DNA of 64,000 nt from an uncultured Aquimarina sp. (GTDB taxonomy: Bacteria > Bacteroidota > Bacteroidia > Flavobacteriales > Flavobacteriaceae). A program made the translations under genes and the position numbers. Numbering within the stretch: the first letter of the stretch is position 1; each line of letters begins with the position of its first letter. The stretch spans positions 1-64,000 of the forward strand of contig CANLYR010000018.1 of the NCBI GenBank assembly GCA_947495425.1, in the 5' to 3' direction. A model generated the notes under the pieces. The model was not told the origin of the DNA. It saw only the letters and a list, made by a program, of their open reading frames with translations, and did not search any database. This document shows, piece by piece, positions 1 through 9,129 of the stretch.

Positions 1-63
1 TTCGGGGTTTTATTATACTTAAATATACAACAAAACCCTCATATTTACAAGAGTTTTCGTGTT

Positions 64-1512
64 TTATGAAGGTGCCTCTATACTCTTGTATCCAAAGAAA
101 TTATTAGCTTTAATCATTTCAGGGATTAGGTCAGGTAGTTGATCTTCCCATCCAGATTCACCCTCTTGAATTTTTTGAAGTACTTCTCTCGAGAAAATCT
201 CCATGATAGTATCATCATAATCTGTTAGATCAACTAATTTACCATTGTATTTGAAGAATTTATAGAGTTCCTTCATCCGTGGATGTACTTTAAGATTATC
301 GCTATCGGTTAATTCTCCAGTATCATGATTTTTTAATGGATATAAGTATACTTTTAAATCTTTAAAGAAGAGTTTACCAAAAGCTTCAAGTATCCCTCCA
401 CTTAAATGGCGGTAATATTTTTCATCAAAAATATCCACCAAATTATTTACTCCCATTGCCAGAGCCATTCGTTCTTTGGTATAATTAGAGAAATATTCGA
501 CTACTTTATAGTACTCTCTAAAATTTGAAATCATTACTGTTTGACCAAGAGAGCATAGTAATCTTGCTCTTGCCATAAAATCTTCTTCATCAATTTCTCC
601 TTCGGCTCTTAGATTAGATAATGTTATTTCAAAAATAACAACGGTTTTTTCTTTTCGTACTTTATTCTCACTCAAAAACATATTGAGTGATTTTTTATAA
701 ATATCCATGTTAACCTTAGTAACCGGTCTAAAGCTTCCTCTAAGTGCTAAGATGTTTTTCTTGTACAAAATTGCAGCGGGTAATATATTATTGCCATCTG
801 GACCAAACATTACGGCTTCGGTCATCCCATTTTTAACCAACTGTAAACTCATCAAACGGTTATCAACCTTAGTGAATCTAGGCCCCGAAAAATTAATGGT
901 ATCAATCTCTATTTGATCTTTATCTATATGGTCATATAAGTAGCGTAATAATTTTTTTGGATTATCGTATTTATAATATGCACCATAAATCAGGTTTACA
1001 CCCAATACACCAAGGGTCATTTGTTGTAATTTTGCATCGTTTTCATGAAAACGTATGTGTAACGTGATTTCATTATATTCTTCATTAGGTACTGTTTGAT
1101 AACGAATACCAACCCATCCATGACCTTTGTATTTTTTTGCAAAATCAATCGTTGCCACAGTATTTGCATAGCTAAAAAACAATTTATTTGGATGCTTTTC
1201 TCGAGTAATCCTATCTTCGATAAGGTTTACTTCATGTTTTAACATCTTTTTCAACCTTGCTTCGGTTACATAACGTTTGTCGTTTTCTATTCCGTAAATG
1301 GCATCACTAAAATCTTTATCATAAGCACTCATTGCTTTTGCAATAGTACCAGAGGCACCACCTGCCCTAAAAAAGTTTCTGGCAGTTTCCTGACCAGCAC
1401 CAATTTCTGCAAAAGTACCATAGATATTCTGGTTCAAATTAATGCGCAAAGCTTTACTCTTAATTGAGGGAACAGATTCGAATTCTTTATCTCCCATTAT
1501 TTTGATAGGCAT
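64..1512 (-). CDS. conserved protein of unknown function
   Basis: A 482-residue soluble protein without signal peptide or membrane segment. I recognise the sequence style as a family widespread in Bacteroidetes under uninformative or inconsistent names, but I cannot assign a function. The N-terminal third has a glycine-rich stretch (ETARNFFRAGGASGTIAKAM, about residues 42-61) followed by a conserved-looking segment with SYANTVATIDF. There is no Walker motif, no metal-binding histidine cluster and no beta-barrel signature, so any label as a receptor would not be supported. It stands alone, transcribed away from the divergent metallo-hydrolase gene at 1678. A second in-frame ATG lies five codons in (1497) and could be the real start. 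Confidence 0.85.
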   Translation of the reverse strand: MPIKIMGDKEFESVPSIKSKALRINLNQNIYGTFAEIGAGQETARNFFRAGGASGTIAKAMSAYDKDFSDAIYGIENDKRYVTEARLKKMLKHEVNLIEDRITREKHPNKLFFSYANTVATIDFAKKYKGHGWVGIRYQTVPNEEYNEITLHIRFHENDAKLQQMTLGVLGVNLIYGAYYKYDNPKKLLRYLYDHIDKDQIEIDTINFSGPRFTKVDNRLMSLQLVKNGMTEAVMFGPDGNNILPAAILYKKNILALRGSFRPVTKVNMDIYKKSLNMFLSENKVRKEKTVVIFEITLSNLRAEGEIDEEDFMARARLLCSLGQTVMISNFREYYKVVEYFSNYTKERMALAMGVNNLVDIFDEKYYRHLSGGILEAFGKLFFKDLKVYLYPLKNHDTGELTDSDNLKVHPRMKELYKFFKYNGKLVDLTDYDDTIMEIFSREVLQKIQEGESGWEDQLPDLIPEMIKANNFFGYKSIEAPS

Positions 1513-1634
1513 AGTAAGAAAGGCTTTTTTTGTTTAGTGTAAAGGTAGTAATACCATAATTATTAAAAAAGTTTGAATGTGGATTTCTATACTTTATTAA
1601 AGCCCCTAATAATAATTAAGATCGCTATATAATT

Positions 1635-1660
1635 TTGACAAAAAAATATAATTACATTTG
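1635..1660 (+). promoter_or_regulatory. putative Bacteroidetes promoter for the MBL hydrolase gene
   Basis: TACATTTG at 1653-1660 matches the -7 consensus TAnnTTTG, and a TTG at 1635-1637 could serve as the -33 box, although the 15-nt spacer is slightly short. The start codon at 1678 would be reached by a leader of about ten bases. Confidence 0.45.
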
Positions 1661-1677
1661 CTTTAGTTTATCGCGAT

Positions 1678-2439
1678 ATGGAAATTATATTTCTTGGTAC
1701 AGGTACATCACAGGGTATCCCAATTATTGGGAGTGACCACCCTGTATGCCTAAGTAATGATCCAAGAGATAAGAGGCTAAGGGTTTCAGTTCTGATATCC
1801 TGGGGGCCGTATCGTTATGTGATAGATTGTGGTCCTGATTTTAGGCAGCAAATGCTGTCTAATAACGTATCAAAAATAGACGGGATCGTTTTCACGCACG
1901 AGCATGCAGATCATATAATGGGATTAGATGATATTAGACCTTTTTTCTTCAGACAAGGGGATATTCCGGTGTATGCGCATAAACGCGTTTTACAATCCCT
2001 GAGAATAAAGTTTGATTATATTTTTTCTTCAGAAAATAAATACCCAGGAGCTCCAAGTGTTATAGAACATGAAATAAAAAACGAGCCATTTTTATTGGGT
2101 AACCTAAACATTACACCGATTAATACCCTCCATAATCGATTGCAAGTATTTGGATTTCGGTTTAAAGACTTTGCATATCTAACTGATGTTAAAACAGTTG
2201 AGCCTGAAGAGCGTGAAAAACTGAAAGAGGTAAAAGTTTTGGTCATAAATGCATTAAGAATAGAACCACATCACTCACATTTTAATCTGGAGGAAGCACT
2301 GGCATTTATAGCAGAAATAAAACCGGAAAAAGCATATCTTACTCATATAAGTCATATGTTGGGATTTCATGCAGAAGTAGAGGGAAAATTACCAAAAAAT
2401 GTGTTTCTTGCATATGATAATTTAAAAATAAATATTTAG
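1678..2439 (+). CDS. PhnP-like MBL-fold metallo-hydrolase
   Basis: A 253-residue cytosolic metallo-beta-lactamase-fold hydrolase. The signature THEHADH sits at residues 73-79, a DCGPD motif follows the second strand (about residue 50), and a late THISHMLG supplies a further histidine ligand. The N-terminal FLGTGTSQGIP and the cysteine at residue 24 are typical of the PhnP/cyclic phosphodiesterase branch, so a phosphodiesterase role is likely, but the substrate is not evident. The gene is followed after 3 nt by a small membrane-anchored protein, with which it probably forms an operon ending at the terminator near 2974-3005. Confidence 0.85.
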   Translation: MEIIFLGTGTSQGIPIIGSDHPVCLSNDPRDKRLRVSVLISWGPYRYVIDCGPDFRQQMLSNNVSKIDGIVFTHEHADHIMGLDDIRPFFFRQGDIPVYAHKRVLQSLRIKFDYIFSSENKYPGAPSVIEHEIKNEPFLLGNLNITPINTLHNRLQVFGFRFKDFAYLTDVKTVEPEEREKLKEVKVLVINALRIEPHHSHFNLEEALAFIAEIKPEKAYLTHISHMLGFHAEVEGKLPKNVFLAYDNLKINI

Positions 2440-2442
2440 AAT

Positions 2443-2952
2443 ATGAAGAATAAGATTTTTTTATATCTGTTCATTTTTACAGCATTATTCGTGCTTTTTC
2501 AGTTTATGAATGCAAAAAAAGCCAAAGAATCGTATGATACTAAGATTGATAACCTTCAAAAAAGAATAAAAAAACAAGATTCTCTAAAAACTGCCACTAT
2601 AGACTCGTTGATAGATATTAATTTGGATCTCACTTATTTTTCTTTAGAAAGTAATGAAGACGCAGCAAGTTACTTTGAAGAAATGGGGTATGATGCTAAA
2701 AAATTGGCTTTAACGATTAGTGACCAGATTATAAGTCAGAATAAAGCTGGCGCCGATAATCCGATTATTCCTTTTGTTGGGATGGAGGGTAATATGGCTA
2801 TTAATAAAGTACGATTACTAAATCATAGATGGATTATTGCTGATTTTACTGATGGTGTATATTGGGGCGAACTGTTTATTACCTACGAAGTAAGAAAAGA
2901 TGGAGTTGTTGATTTCGAGGTAGAGAAATCTTTTTTATATCCAAGAAATTAA
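2443..2952 (+). CDS. small membrane-anchored protein, function unknown
   Basis: 169 residues: one N-terminal hydrophobic segment (residues 4-22), then a lysine-rich helical stretch likely to be a short coiled coil (residues 25-50), then a globular part of about 110 residues with alternating hydrophobic strands. This suggests an inner-membrane-anchored periplasmic protein. It starts 3 nt after the metallo-hydrolase stop, so the two are almost certainly cotranscribed. No catalytic motif is recognisable. Confidence 0.75.
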   Translation: MKNKIFLYLFIFTALFVLFQFMNAKKAKESYDTKIDNLQKRIKKQDSLKTATIDSLIDINLDLTYFSLESNEDAASYFEEMGYDAKKLALTISDQIISQNKAGADNPIIPFVGMEGNMAINKVRLLNHRWIIADFTDGVYWGELFITYEVRKDGVVDFEVEKSFLYPRN

Positions 2953-2973
2953 TACATAAATCAGATTATAGAA

Positions 2974-3005
2974 AAGAAAAGCTACCTGTATAGGTAACTT
3001 TTCTT
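2974..3005. terminator. bidirectional hairpin terminator
   Basis: A stem of five plus eight base pairs around a GTAT loop, with one mismatch, lies between the convergent genes ending at 2952 and 3033. A/T-rich flanks on both sides would allow termination in both directions. Confidence 0.6.
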
Positions 3006-3032
3006 ATTCGGGTTAAAATGTAGCCGATTCCC

Positions 3033-5897
3033 TTACCTTTTTAAAAGCTTCTTTTTGATGAATGTGCCATCTATTTCTATAACGGCTATATAAACACCTC
3101 TCGAAATTTCTGTATCATTTTCTGATCTACCATCCCAGGTATATTTAAATGCGCCTTGGTTTTCTTGCTTATTCACCAGTTTTTTGATCAAATTACCAGC
3201 AATGTCATAAATAGTAATAGATATATTATTATTTTGATTTGTGATATTCGAGAAAGTAACGTAATCTTCAAAGGTATTGGGGTATACTTTGATGTTACTC
3301 GCAATTGGGCTTTCTTTTTTGCTATTCTTCTTCCACGGCATTCCTAGAGGTTTGTCCAGCCAAAGCATAATAAACTCATTATCATCGGGTAATCCTGATC
3401 CTATGTGTCGACCTACACTAAATGGATAATTATTATCATTCAAAACACCAATTAAGAAAGGATTAAAAACCACTACACTTTCTATCGTAACAAACGGAAA
3501 TGCAAATTTTCTTCCAAGTCCCACATCACCCTCTAATCCCGGGAGAGAAATACTACGCAGATCTCTAATGCTTAGAAGGTCTACTTGTAATTGCTTTGTG
3601 ATAAGCTCTTTGTCCTGATCCAATGCTACTTCATAGATCGCTTTAAAACCATTAAGATCACCTTGTGTACCATCACGTTCTATGACTAATCCTCTTTTGT
3701 TATTAAACATAATAAAATCTCCAATTGCAGTTGCTCTTTTGTCTATCGGGTAGCGATATTGCTTTCCAGTGTATGATTTGCTTAGTAGATCAAATTCATG
3801 AACTAATAGTGTTTTATCTCCAGTGCCCGACAATGTTTTTTCTAACATAGGTAATAACCTTTCTCCATTAGGTGTTAATGCCATTCCTTCGAAACCACCA
3901 CTTCCTCTAACTTTAAAACGTGTATCACGTTTAGTGTTTCTGTAGGGCCAGTATAAACCACCTAACCAGGGCGTATTTTTACCATTTTGATCTTGTAAAT
4001 TAGTTCCGTCACCAGAATTACCAACTTTCGGAAAATCACCAAACAGGCATACGGTGCGAATCTCAGGATATTGTTTGTGAGTAATTAATAATGTCCTAAA
4101 ATCAAAACTTTGAATATCTGCACGATCCGCCAAATCATTAGAAATAATAATGTCGGCTATAGCCTTTGTAAAAATTGCCGGACTTGCTGTGCGATCTGCA
4201 AAAACATCACCACGATCATCGGTATCTGTTCGTGGATTAATTTTGGTTTCTATGTTAAAACGAACCTTGGATGCATTTATCCAACGTTTCCTGGCTTTGG
4301 GATCTGATGCTCCAGGTCCGTTTTTATAGTATTCGGTATAAAATTTTACAAAATCAAACAATTGCTGTAATGATGGCATGATATAGGGATCTATAAAACC
4401 ATTTTGATTAGCAAAAGCTACTGCCACTGGTGATAAAGCATGATCATTGGTTTGTTCAGGTCTGCCATCAAGAATTTTATCTGCAATAAAAGTGCTTTGA
4501 ATTTCTTTTAGCGTCAATTCTTTTACCAATACTTCATTTTCAAATTCATAAGGAGTGCCATCGGCTTTACGAGTTTTTGCTGCTTCGATGTGTGGGTCAT
4601 GATCTAGTACAGGAACACCATCAAGAGTAATCCCACAATCAGTTTCTAAGGTTGGCATCAGGTAATCCAAAGCTGCTTCCATGGCTGGTAGTGTATTCTC
4701 TGGTCTCAGGTTGCGAGCACCTCTATGTCCTTGCGCATCAAATAAATTACCATCAATCAACCCGTCTGCATCTATAAAATCTGCTTGTCCGTCTTTGTTT
4801 TTATCAAAACTCTGTACAGCTTCGAGTAACAGATCTGGGCGGTCAGAAATGATTCCCTGCACCCCTAAATTTAATAATAAGTTCATGTTTTCAAGATCAT
4901 TAACTGTATAAACAACAACTTTATGCCCGGCTCTGTTTAGAGAAGATACATTATGTATTTCACTTGATACAATTTTTAATCCGGTAGGTGGATTTTCTCG
5001 GCTTTCGACTTTAGTATTATCATTTTGATCATTGAGCATTACAAACCAGGGAGACATTACAGGGTTTCTACTTCCATACTTTTGTGCATGTGCTCGCATG
5101 GCATTCATTACGCGTTGTGCACTATATTCTTCACTAAAAGGATTTTGTGGCGCACGAAGTTCTTTTCCCGGATTTTCTAGATCGGGAAGTGCAAAAGGAG
5201 GATCTAATAGCACACCATTTTTATCAAAATGTAATAAAAATGGACCAAACTCATCACCAATCCAATAATCACCATTAGCCGTTCGTTGGATAGATTCGAT
5301 ATCAAAATCAGCTCCGGTTAAAATTCTAGTATCACTAAAATGATTCACGATCGAAAATGGAATTAAGCCATAGGGGTCTCTTAATTCTATATGATTCATA
5401 ACTTTTATCGATCCATCACCTCGCCCAAGAATAGTTTTGAATTCAGGTTTTATCTTATAAATTCTAAGATTGTAATCTGCAGAATTTTCTAAAGCACCAA
5501 AACCATTATCAGATAGTGCCATAAAAGTACCGTCATAATTATTTAGTACTGCCGAAAATCCTTGAATGGGTTGTTCATTTAAAAAAGGAACTGGTTGTTG
5601 ATTGATTAATCCATCGCCGATGTATTGTCCAGAGGTAGGTCCTTTAGAAAAACTAGCAGCAGGCAAAATTGCTCTGGCTACGAGTATATCTCCAAAGTTG
5701 AAAAAGGACGTACCAGTTCCTTTTGGGTATATTTTCTTGTTAAAATAGTTGTCAGAAGGAATTTCGAACTTTGGTTTCTCTTTCTTGGAAGAAATCGTTT
5801 GTGCCAACGTTTTAATTGGCGCTAACATCAATACACATATCGTGCTTAATATTGCGATATGTTTTGATTTTGAAATGATTAGGTAGTAAGGTTTCAT
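3033..5897 (-). CDS. T9SS-exported phytase-like / glycerophosphodiesterase fusion
   Basis: A 954-residue exported protein. Residues 1-33 form a signal peptide. A phytase-like esterase domain appears split: one half at about 60-250 (ALSDNGFGAL, DYWIGDEFGPF) and the other at about 655-860 (GGFEGMALTPNGE). Between them lies a glycerophosphodiester phosphodiesterase barrel with HRG...RPENT (391-402), DGVPVLDHD (426-434) and NIETK (548-552). Unusually, the segment that normally closes this barrel (VYTVND...GVQGIISDRPDLL, about 329-357) comes before the segment that opens it. The last 80 residues (VYPNTFEDYVTF onward, ending IKKKLLKR) are a type A T9SS sorting domain, so the protein is secreted or surface-attached. 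It probably hydrolyses glycerophosphodiesters or related organic phosphates. Confidence 0.85.
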   Translation of the reverse strand: MKPYYLIISKSKHIAILSTICVLMLAPIKTLAQTISSKKEKPKFEIPSDNYFNKKIYPKGTGTSFFNFGDILVARAILPAASFSKGPTSGQYIGDGLINQQPVPFLNEQPIQGFSAVLNNYDGTFMALSDNGFGALENSADYNLRIYKIKPEFKTILGRGDGSIKVMNHIELRDPYGLIPFSIVNHFSDTRILTGADFDIESIQRTANGDYWIGDEFGPFLLHFDKNGVLLDPPFALPDLENPGKELRAPQNPFSEEYSAQRVMNAMRAHAQKYGSRNPVMSPWFVMLNDQNDNTKVESRENPPTGLKIVSSEIHNVSSLNRAGHKVVVYTVNDLENMNLLLNLGVQGIISDRPDLLLEAVQSFDKNKDGQADFIDADGLIDGNLFDAQGHRGARNLRPENTLPAMEAALDYLMPTLETDCGITLDGVPVLDHDPHIEAAKTRKADGTPYEFENEVLVKELTLKEIQSTFIADKILDGRPEQTNDHALSPVAVAFANQNGFIDPYIMPSLQQLFDFVKFYTEYYKNGPGASDPKARKRWINASKVRFNIETKINPRTDTDDRGDVFADRTASPAIFTKAIADIIISNDLADRADIQSFDFRTLLITHKQYPEIRTVCLFGDFPKVGNSGDGTNLQDQNGKNTPWLGGLYWPYRNTKRDTRFKVRGSGGFEGMALTPNGERLLPMLEKTLSGTGDKTLLVHEFDLLSKSYTGKQYRYPIDKRATAIGDFIMFNNKRGLVIERDGTQGDLNGFKAIYEVALDQDKELITKQLQVDLLSIRDLRSISLPGLEGDVGLGRKFAFPFVTIESVVVFNPFLIGVLNDNNYPFSVGRHIGSGLPDDNEFIMLWLDKPLGMPWKKNSKKESPIASNIKVYPNTFEDYVTFSNITNQNNNISITIYDIAGNLIKKLVNKQENQGAFKYTWDGRSENDTEISRGVYIAVIEIDGTFIKKKLLKR

Positions 5898-6049
5898 GTG
5901 TAATACGTTTAAGATTAATTTCGCTAAATATGTTTTAAAATTAATACCTCTGTATTACCGAATTGTTTGCCGTATATAAATAAATGATTAGAGTAAGGTT
6001 AGGAGTTTTATCATTTTGTAATATGCAATATTAGTTTATCTGAACTAGT

Positions 6050-6065
6050 ACGATAACGTTGTCGT
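6050..6065. promoter_or_regulatory. candidate LacI-type operator upstream of GH31
   Basis: ACGATAACGTTGTCGT is palindromic at 14 of 16 positions around a central AACGTT, a form common for LacI-family sites. A second small palindrome, AACGCGTT, lies at 6129-6136, where the -33 region of the GH31 promoter would be. No regulator gene is adjacent, so the link is inferred. Confidence 0.3.
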
Positions 6066-6165
6066 TGGTTTTTGTGATTTTTGTTAGATAGCTGGAGTTT
6101 TGTTGAATATTCAATAATTTTAAAGGCGAACGCGTTACCATACCATGATTCTAATAGGATTCGGT

Positions 6166-6173
6166 TATATTTG
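6166..6173 (+). promoter_or_regulatory. -7 box for the GH31 gene
   Basis: TATATTTG matches TAnnTTTG exactly and would start transcription about 30 bases before the ATG at 6211. No clear TTG -33 element is present, which fits a promoter needing an activator. Confidence 0.4.
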
Positions 6174-6210
6174 ATTTCTTTTCAACTAAAAGCTAAAAAC
6201 AAGGCAAAAG

Positions 6211-8610
6211 ATGTATATCAAATGTATTACTTTCCTATTATGTGTTGCAATTATAGCGACGACTGCTTCTTGTAAGAAAAAATACGAAGGTCCTTATCAA
6301 GGTTTCAAAAATATCGGAGCCTATATTGAAGTTTATAAAAATGATGGAACATATATCATTAAACCTTATTCTGATAAAATTATAGAAACTTCTTTCATTC
6401 CTAAGGGAGAAGATTTTAATTCTGAATCCCATGCTGTCGTATTAGAACCTGTAAAAACTAAAATCACTGTTTTAGAAAATGATAGTATATTATCTATAAA
6501 AACTAAAGGAATAGACGTCATCATTAACAGAGTGCCATTTCAACTCTCTTACTTCTATAAAGGGAAAAAGTTGATCTCAGAACATAACGGGTATCGCAAA
6601 ACAGACACTACAGAAATTTTAGATTTCAATCTTGATCAAGAAGAAGTGATTTATGGTGCAGGGGCTAGGGTTGTTGGTATGAATCGAAGAGGGAAAAAGC
6701 TCGAACTTTATAATAAGGCACATTATGGGTATGAAAAACATGCAGCGTTAATGAATTTTACTATGCCTTTGGTACTTTCTTCTAAACTGTATGCTGTTCA
6801 TTTTGATAACGCTCCGATTGGTTTTTTGGATATTGATAGTAAAAAAGACAATACGCTACATTATGAAACCATTAGCGGAAGAAAAACATATCAAATCATA
6901 GCAGGTGATGATTGGAAGGATATACTAAATGAATACACCGATCTTACAGGGAAACAACCATTACCACCACGGTGGGCTTTTGGTAACTTTGCGAGTCGAT
7001 TTGGATATCATTCAGAACAAGAAACTAGAGCAACTGTAGAAAAATTTGCTCAGGATAGTATTCCTTTAGATGCCGTAATTTTAGACATCTATTGGTTTGG
7101 TAAAGATATCAAAGGGCATATGGGGAATCTCGAATTTTTAAAAGATTCTTTCCCTAATCCAAAGCAAATGATTAACGATTTTAAGAACAAGGGTGTAAAA
7201 ACTGTATTAATTACAGAGCCCTTTATATTGTCTAGCTCTGCAAAGTGGGAAGAGGCAGTGCAGAAAGGTATATTGGGAAAAGATTCTGTAGGAAACCCAT
7301 TCACATATGATTTTTATTTCGGTAATACGGGTATTATTGATATTTATGACCAAGAAGGTGCGGCTTGGTTCTGGAATATCTATAAAAAATACACCAAATC
7401 GTATGGAGTAGCAGGATGGTGGGGAGATCTGGGTGAACCCGAAGTACACCCATCTAATTTAAAACACGCTACAGGAAGTGCAGACGAGGTTCATAATATT
7501 TACGGGCATGACTGGGCACGCTTGATACAAGAAGGGTATCAAAAAGATTTTCCTGATCAAAGACCTTTTATTTTGATGCGTGCAGGGTATTCTGGATCCC
7601 AGCGATTTGGCATGATCCCATGGTCTGGTGATGTTAATAGAAGTTGGGGAGGATTACAATCGCAAACCGAAATAGCGCTTCAAATGGGAATGCAAGGAAT
7701 GGGATATATGCATTCTGACCTTGGCGGATTTGCAGGTGGAGAAACGTTTGACTCAGAATTGTATACACGATGGTTACAGTATGGTGTTTTTCAACCCATA
7801 TTTAGACCACATGCACAAGAACACATTGCTCCCGAGCCTGTTTTTCATGATGAAAAAACGAAGGCATTAGCAAAACAAAGTATCGAGTTGCGATATCGCT
7901 TGCTACCTTACAACTACACAATAGCCTTTGATAATAATCAAACTGGTGCACCACTAATGCGACCGCTTTTTTTTGAAGATGCAAGTAATACAACACTGCA
8001 AGAAATGAGTTTTGAATATCTATGGGGTGATAATTTTTTGATTTCCCCTGTGGTTAATCCAGGTATAGCCTCTGTGGATGTTTTTTTTCCTAAAGGTTCT
8101 AACTGGTATGATTTTTATACAGGGAAACACTTTAGGGGAGGTGTTTTTAGTAGCGTAGAAGTAGTCGAGGAACACATTCCGGTGTTTGTAAAGGCAGGAT
8201 CATTTATTCCTATGGTTGCTCCTGTGCAGACTACCGATTTGTATACAACTAAAAATCTAATCGTACATTATTACCATGATACTGCGTTGAAAACTAGTTC
8301 GGGGAAGGTATATGATGATGATGGCAAAACCCCAAATGCTTTTGAGAAAGGAAAGTATGAACTATTAAAATTTGATAGCAAAGCATCTTCAGAAAAGCTT
8401 TCTATTCAATTATCTGCTGAAAAGGGAGCAAATTATACATCAAGTAATCGGAATATTATACTTACCATTCATAATATCAAAGTAGCTCCAAAATCTGTAT
8501 CAATAGGAGATAATTCTATTCAATATAATTGGGAAGAAGCTGAAGATACGTTATATATTACTTTGAATTGGGAGTCTACTGAAACAAAAACGATACATAT
8601 TTCTCTTTAA
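6211..8610 (+). CDS. GH31 alpha-glucosidase/alpha-xylosidase lipoprotein
   Basis: A 799-residue glycoside hydrolase family 31 enzyme. The N-terminus (hydrophobic stretch ending TTASC at about residue 21) is a lipobox, so the enzyme is lipid-anchored outside the inner membrane. The N-terminal beta domain is followed by the catalytic barrel (PPRWAFGNFASRFGY at about 251), the putative nucleophile D406 in WWGDLGEPE and the putative acid/base D474 in WSGDV. GMGYMHSDLGGF and FRPHAQEH form the sugar pocket; a C-terminal beta domain carries YDDDG. The HSDLGGF and nearby sequence fit alpha-glucosidase-like members, but the exact glycoside cannot be read from sequence. It is monocistronic and not next to a SusCD pair. 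Confidence 0.93.
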   Translation: MYIKCITFLLCVAIIATTASCKKKYEGPYQGFKNIGAYIEVYKNDGTYIIKPYSDKIIETSFIPKGEDFNSESHAVVLEPVKTKITVLENDSILSIKTKGIDVIINRVPFQLSYFYKGKKLISEHNGYRKTDTTEILDFNLDQEEVIYGAGARVVGMNRRGKKLELYNKAHYGYEKHAALMNFTMPLVLSSKLYAVHFDNAPIGFLDIDSKKDNTLHYETISGRKTYQIIAGDDWKDILNEYTDLTGKQPLPPRWAFGNFASRFGYHSEQETRATVEKFAQDSIPLDAVILDIYWFGKDIKGHMGNLEFLKDSFPNPKQMINDFKNKGVKTVLITEPFILSSSAKWEEAVQKGILGKDSVGNPFTYDFYFGNTGIIDIYDQEGAAWFWNIYKKYTKSYGVAGWWGDLGEPEVHPSNLKHATGSADEVHNIYGHDWARLIQEGYQKDFPDQRPFILMRAGYSGSQRFGMIPWSGDVNRSWGGLQSQTEIALQMGMQGMGYMHSDLGGFAGGETFDSELYTRWLQYGVFQPIFRPHAQEHIAPEPVFHDEKTKALAKQSIELRYRLLPYNYTIAFDNNQTGAPLMRPLFFEDASNTTLQEMSFEYLWGDNFLISPVVNPGIASVDVFFPKGSNWYDFYTGKHFRGGVFSSVEVVEEHIPVFVKAGSFIPMVAPVQTTDLYTTKNLIVHYYHDTALKTSSGKVYDDDGKTPNAFEKGKYELLKFDSKASSEKLSIQLSAEKGANYTSSNRNIILTIHNIKVAPKSVSIGDNSIQYNWEEAEDTLYITLNWESTETKTIHISL

Positions 8611-8869
8611 ACTATATGATTGTATGTTACGTTATATTTATAATGATACCCATGCACTATTATAGTTGAGTGTAAACTCTCCATTCAAGAATATTTGAAA
8701 AAATGATTCCTAGTATCCTCAGGTGCCGACTAATTTCTAATAATAACTACTGTAGAAAACATGGTTTTTTTTAAATCTATGTTTGGGGAATTATGTGTTG
8801 GTAATATTAGAGTATTAAAAATTCTAAAAATAGATTCATCATTTTGATTTTATTATAGAAAGCTCTTGA

Positions 8870-8902
8870 TTTATCGATAAAAAAACAATTTTTATCGATA
8901 AA
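8870..8902. promoter_or_regulatory. tandem identical palindromes, candidate operator pair
   Basis: TTTATCGATAAA occurs at 8870-8881 and again at 8891-8902. Both are perfect 12-bp palindromes and their centres are 21 bp apart, about two helical turns, so two dimers would bind the same DNA face. They lie about 160 bases upstream of the likely transcription start for the gene at 9130. Confidence 0.5.
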
Positions 8903-9032
8903 ATGAGTTATTTTGACATGTTTATGTTATAAAATTTTTAAAAGTACTTTAATTATTTTAAATTTTTGTAATGATAATATTAGGATTATTAAGAATTAGT
9001 TATTATTTGTGCTAAATCCTACAAAATAAGCA

Positions 9033-9060
9033 TTGTAAGAAAAAACAAATAGTACTTTTG
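9033..9060 (+). promoter_or_regulatory. strong Bacteroidetes-type promoter
   Basis: TTG at 9033-9035, a 17-nt spacer and TACTTTTG at 9053-9060 match the Bacteroidetes -33/-7 consensus well. The predicted start near 9067 leaves a leader of about 60 bases before the ATG at 9130. Confidence 0.6.
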
Positions 9061-9129
9061 CATAAAAAATACTTGCTTCTTAGAAGCAGCATTTAAAGAA
9101 TATCTATAACTCAAAGTAAAACCTAAGAA

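Larger units (their letters stand above)
5898..6210. other. divergent intergenic regulatory region
   Basis: This 313-base gap separates the divergent genes at 5897 and 6211. I see no gene. It holds a near-palindrome at 6050-6065, an AACGCGTT palindrome at 6129-6136 and a -7-like box at 6166-6173, described separately. Confidence 0.6.
8611..9129. other. long AT-rich intergenic region with operators and promoter
   Basis: A 519-base gap without a convincing gene on either strand. It contains two identical 12-bp palindromes at 8870-8902 and a good promoter at 9033-9060. The remainder is unstructured AT-rich sequence. Confidence 0.6.

Noticed and set aside
64..1512. TonB-dependent receptor
   Set aside because: No signal peptide, plug, carboxypeptidase-regulatory domain or barrel strands; a soluble protein of unknown function.
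6081..6275. 64-codon frame before the GH31 gene
   Set aside because: Runs into the GH31 coding region in another frame and lacks any signal for expression.
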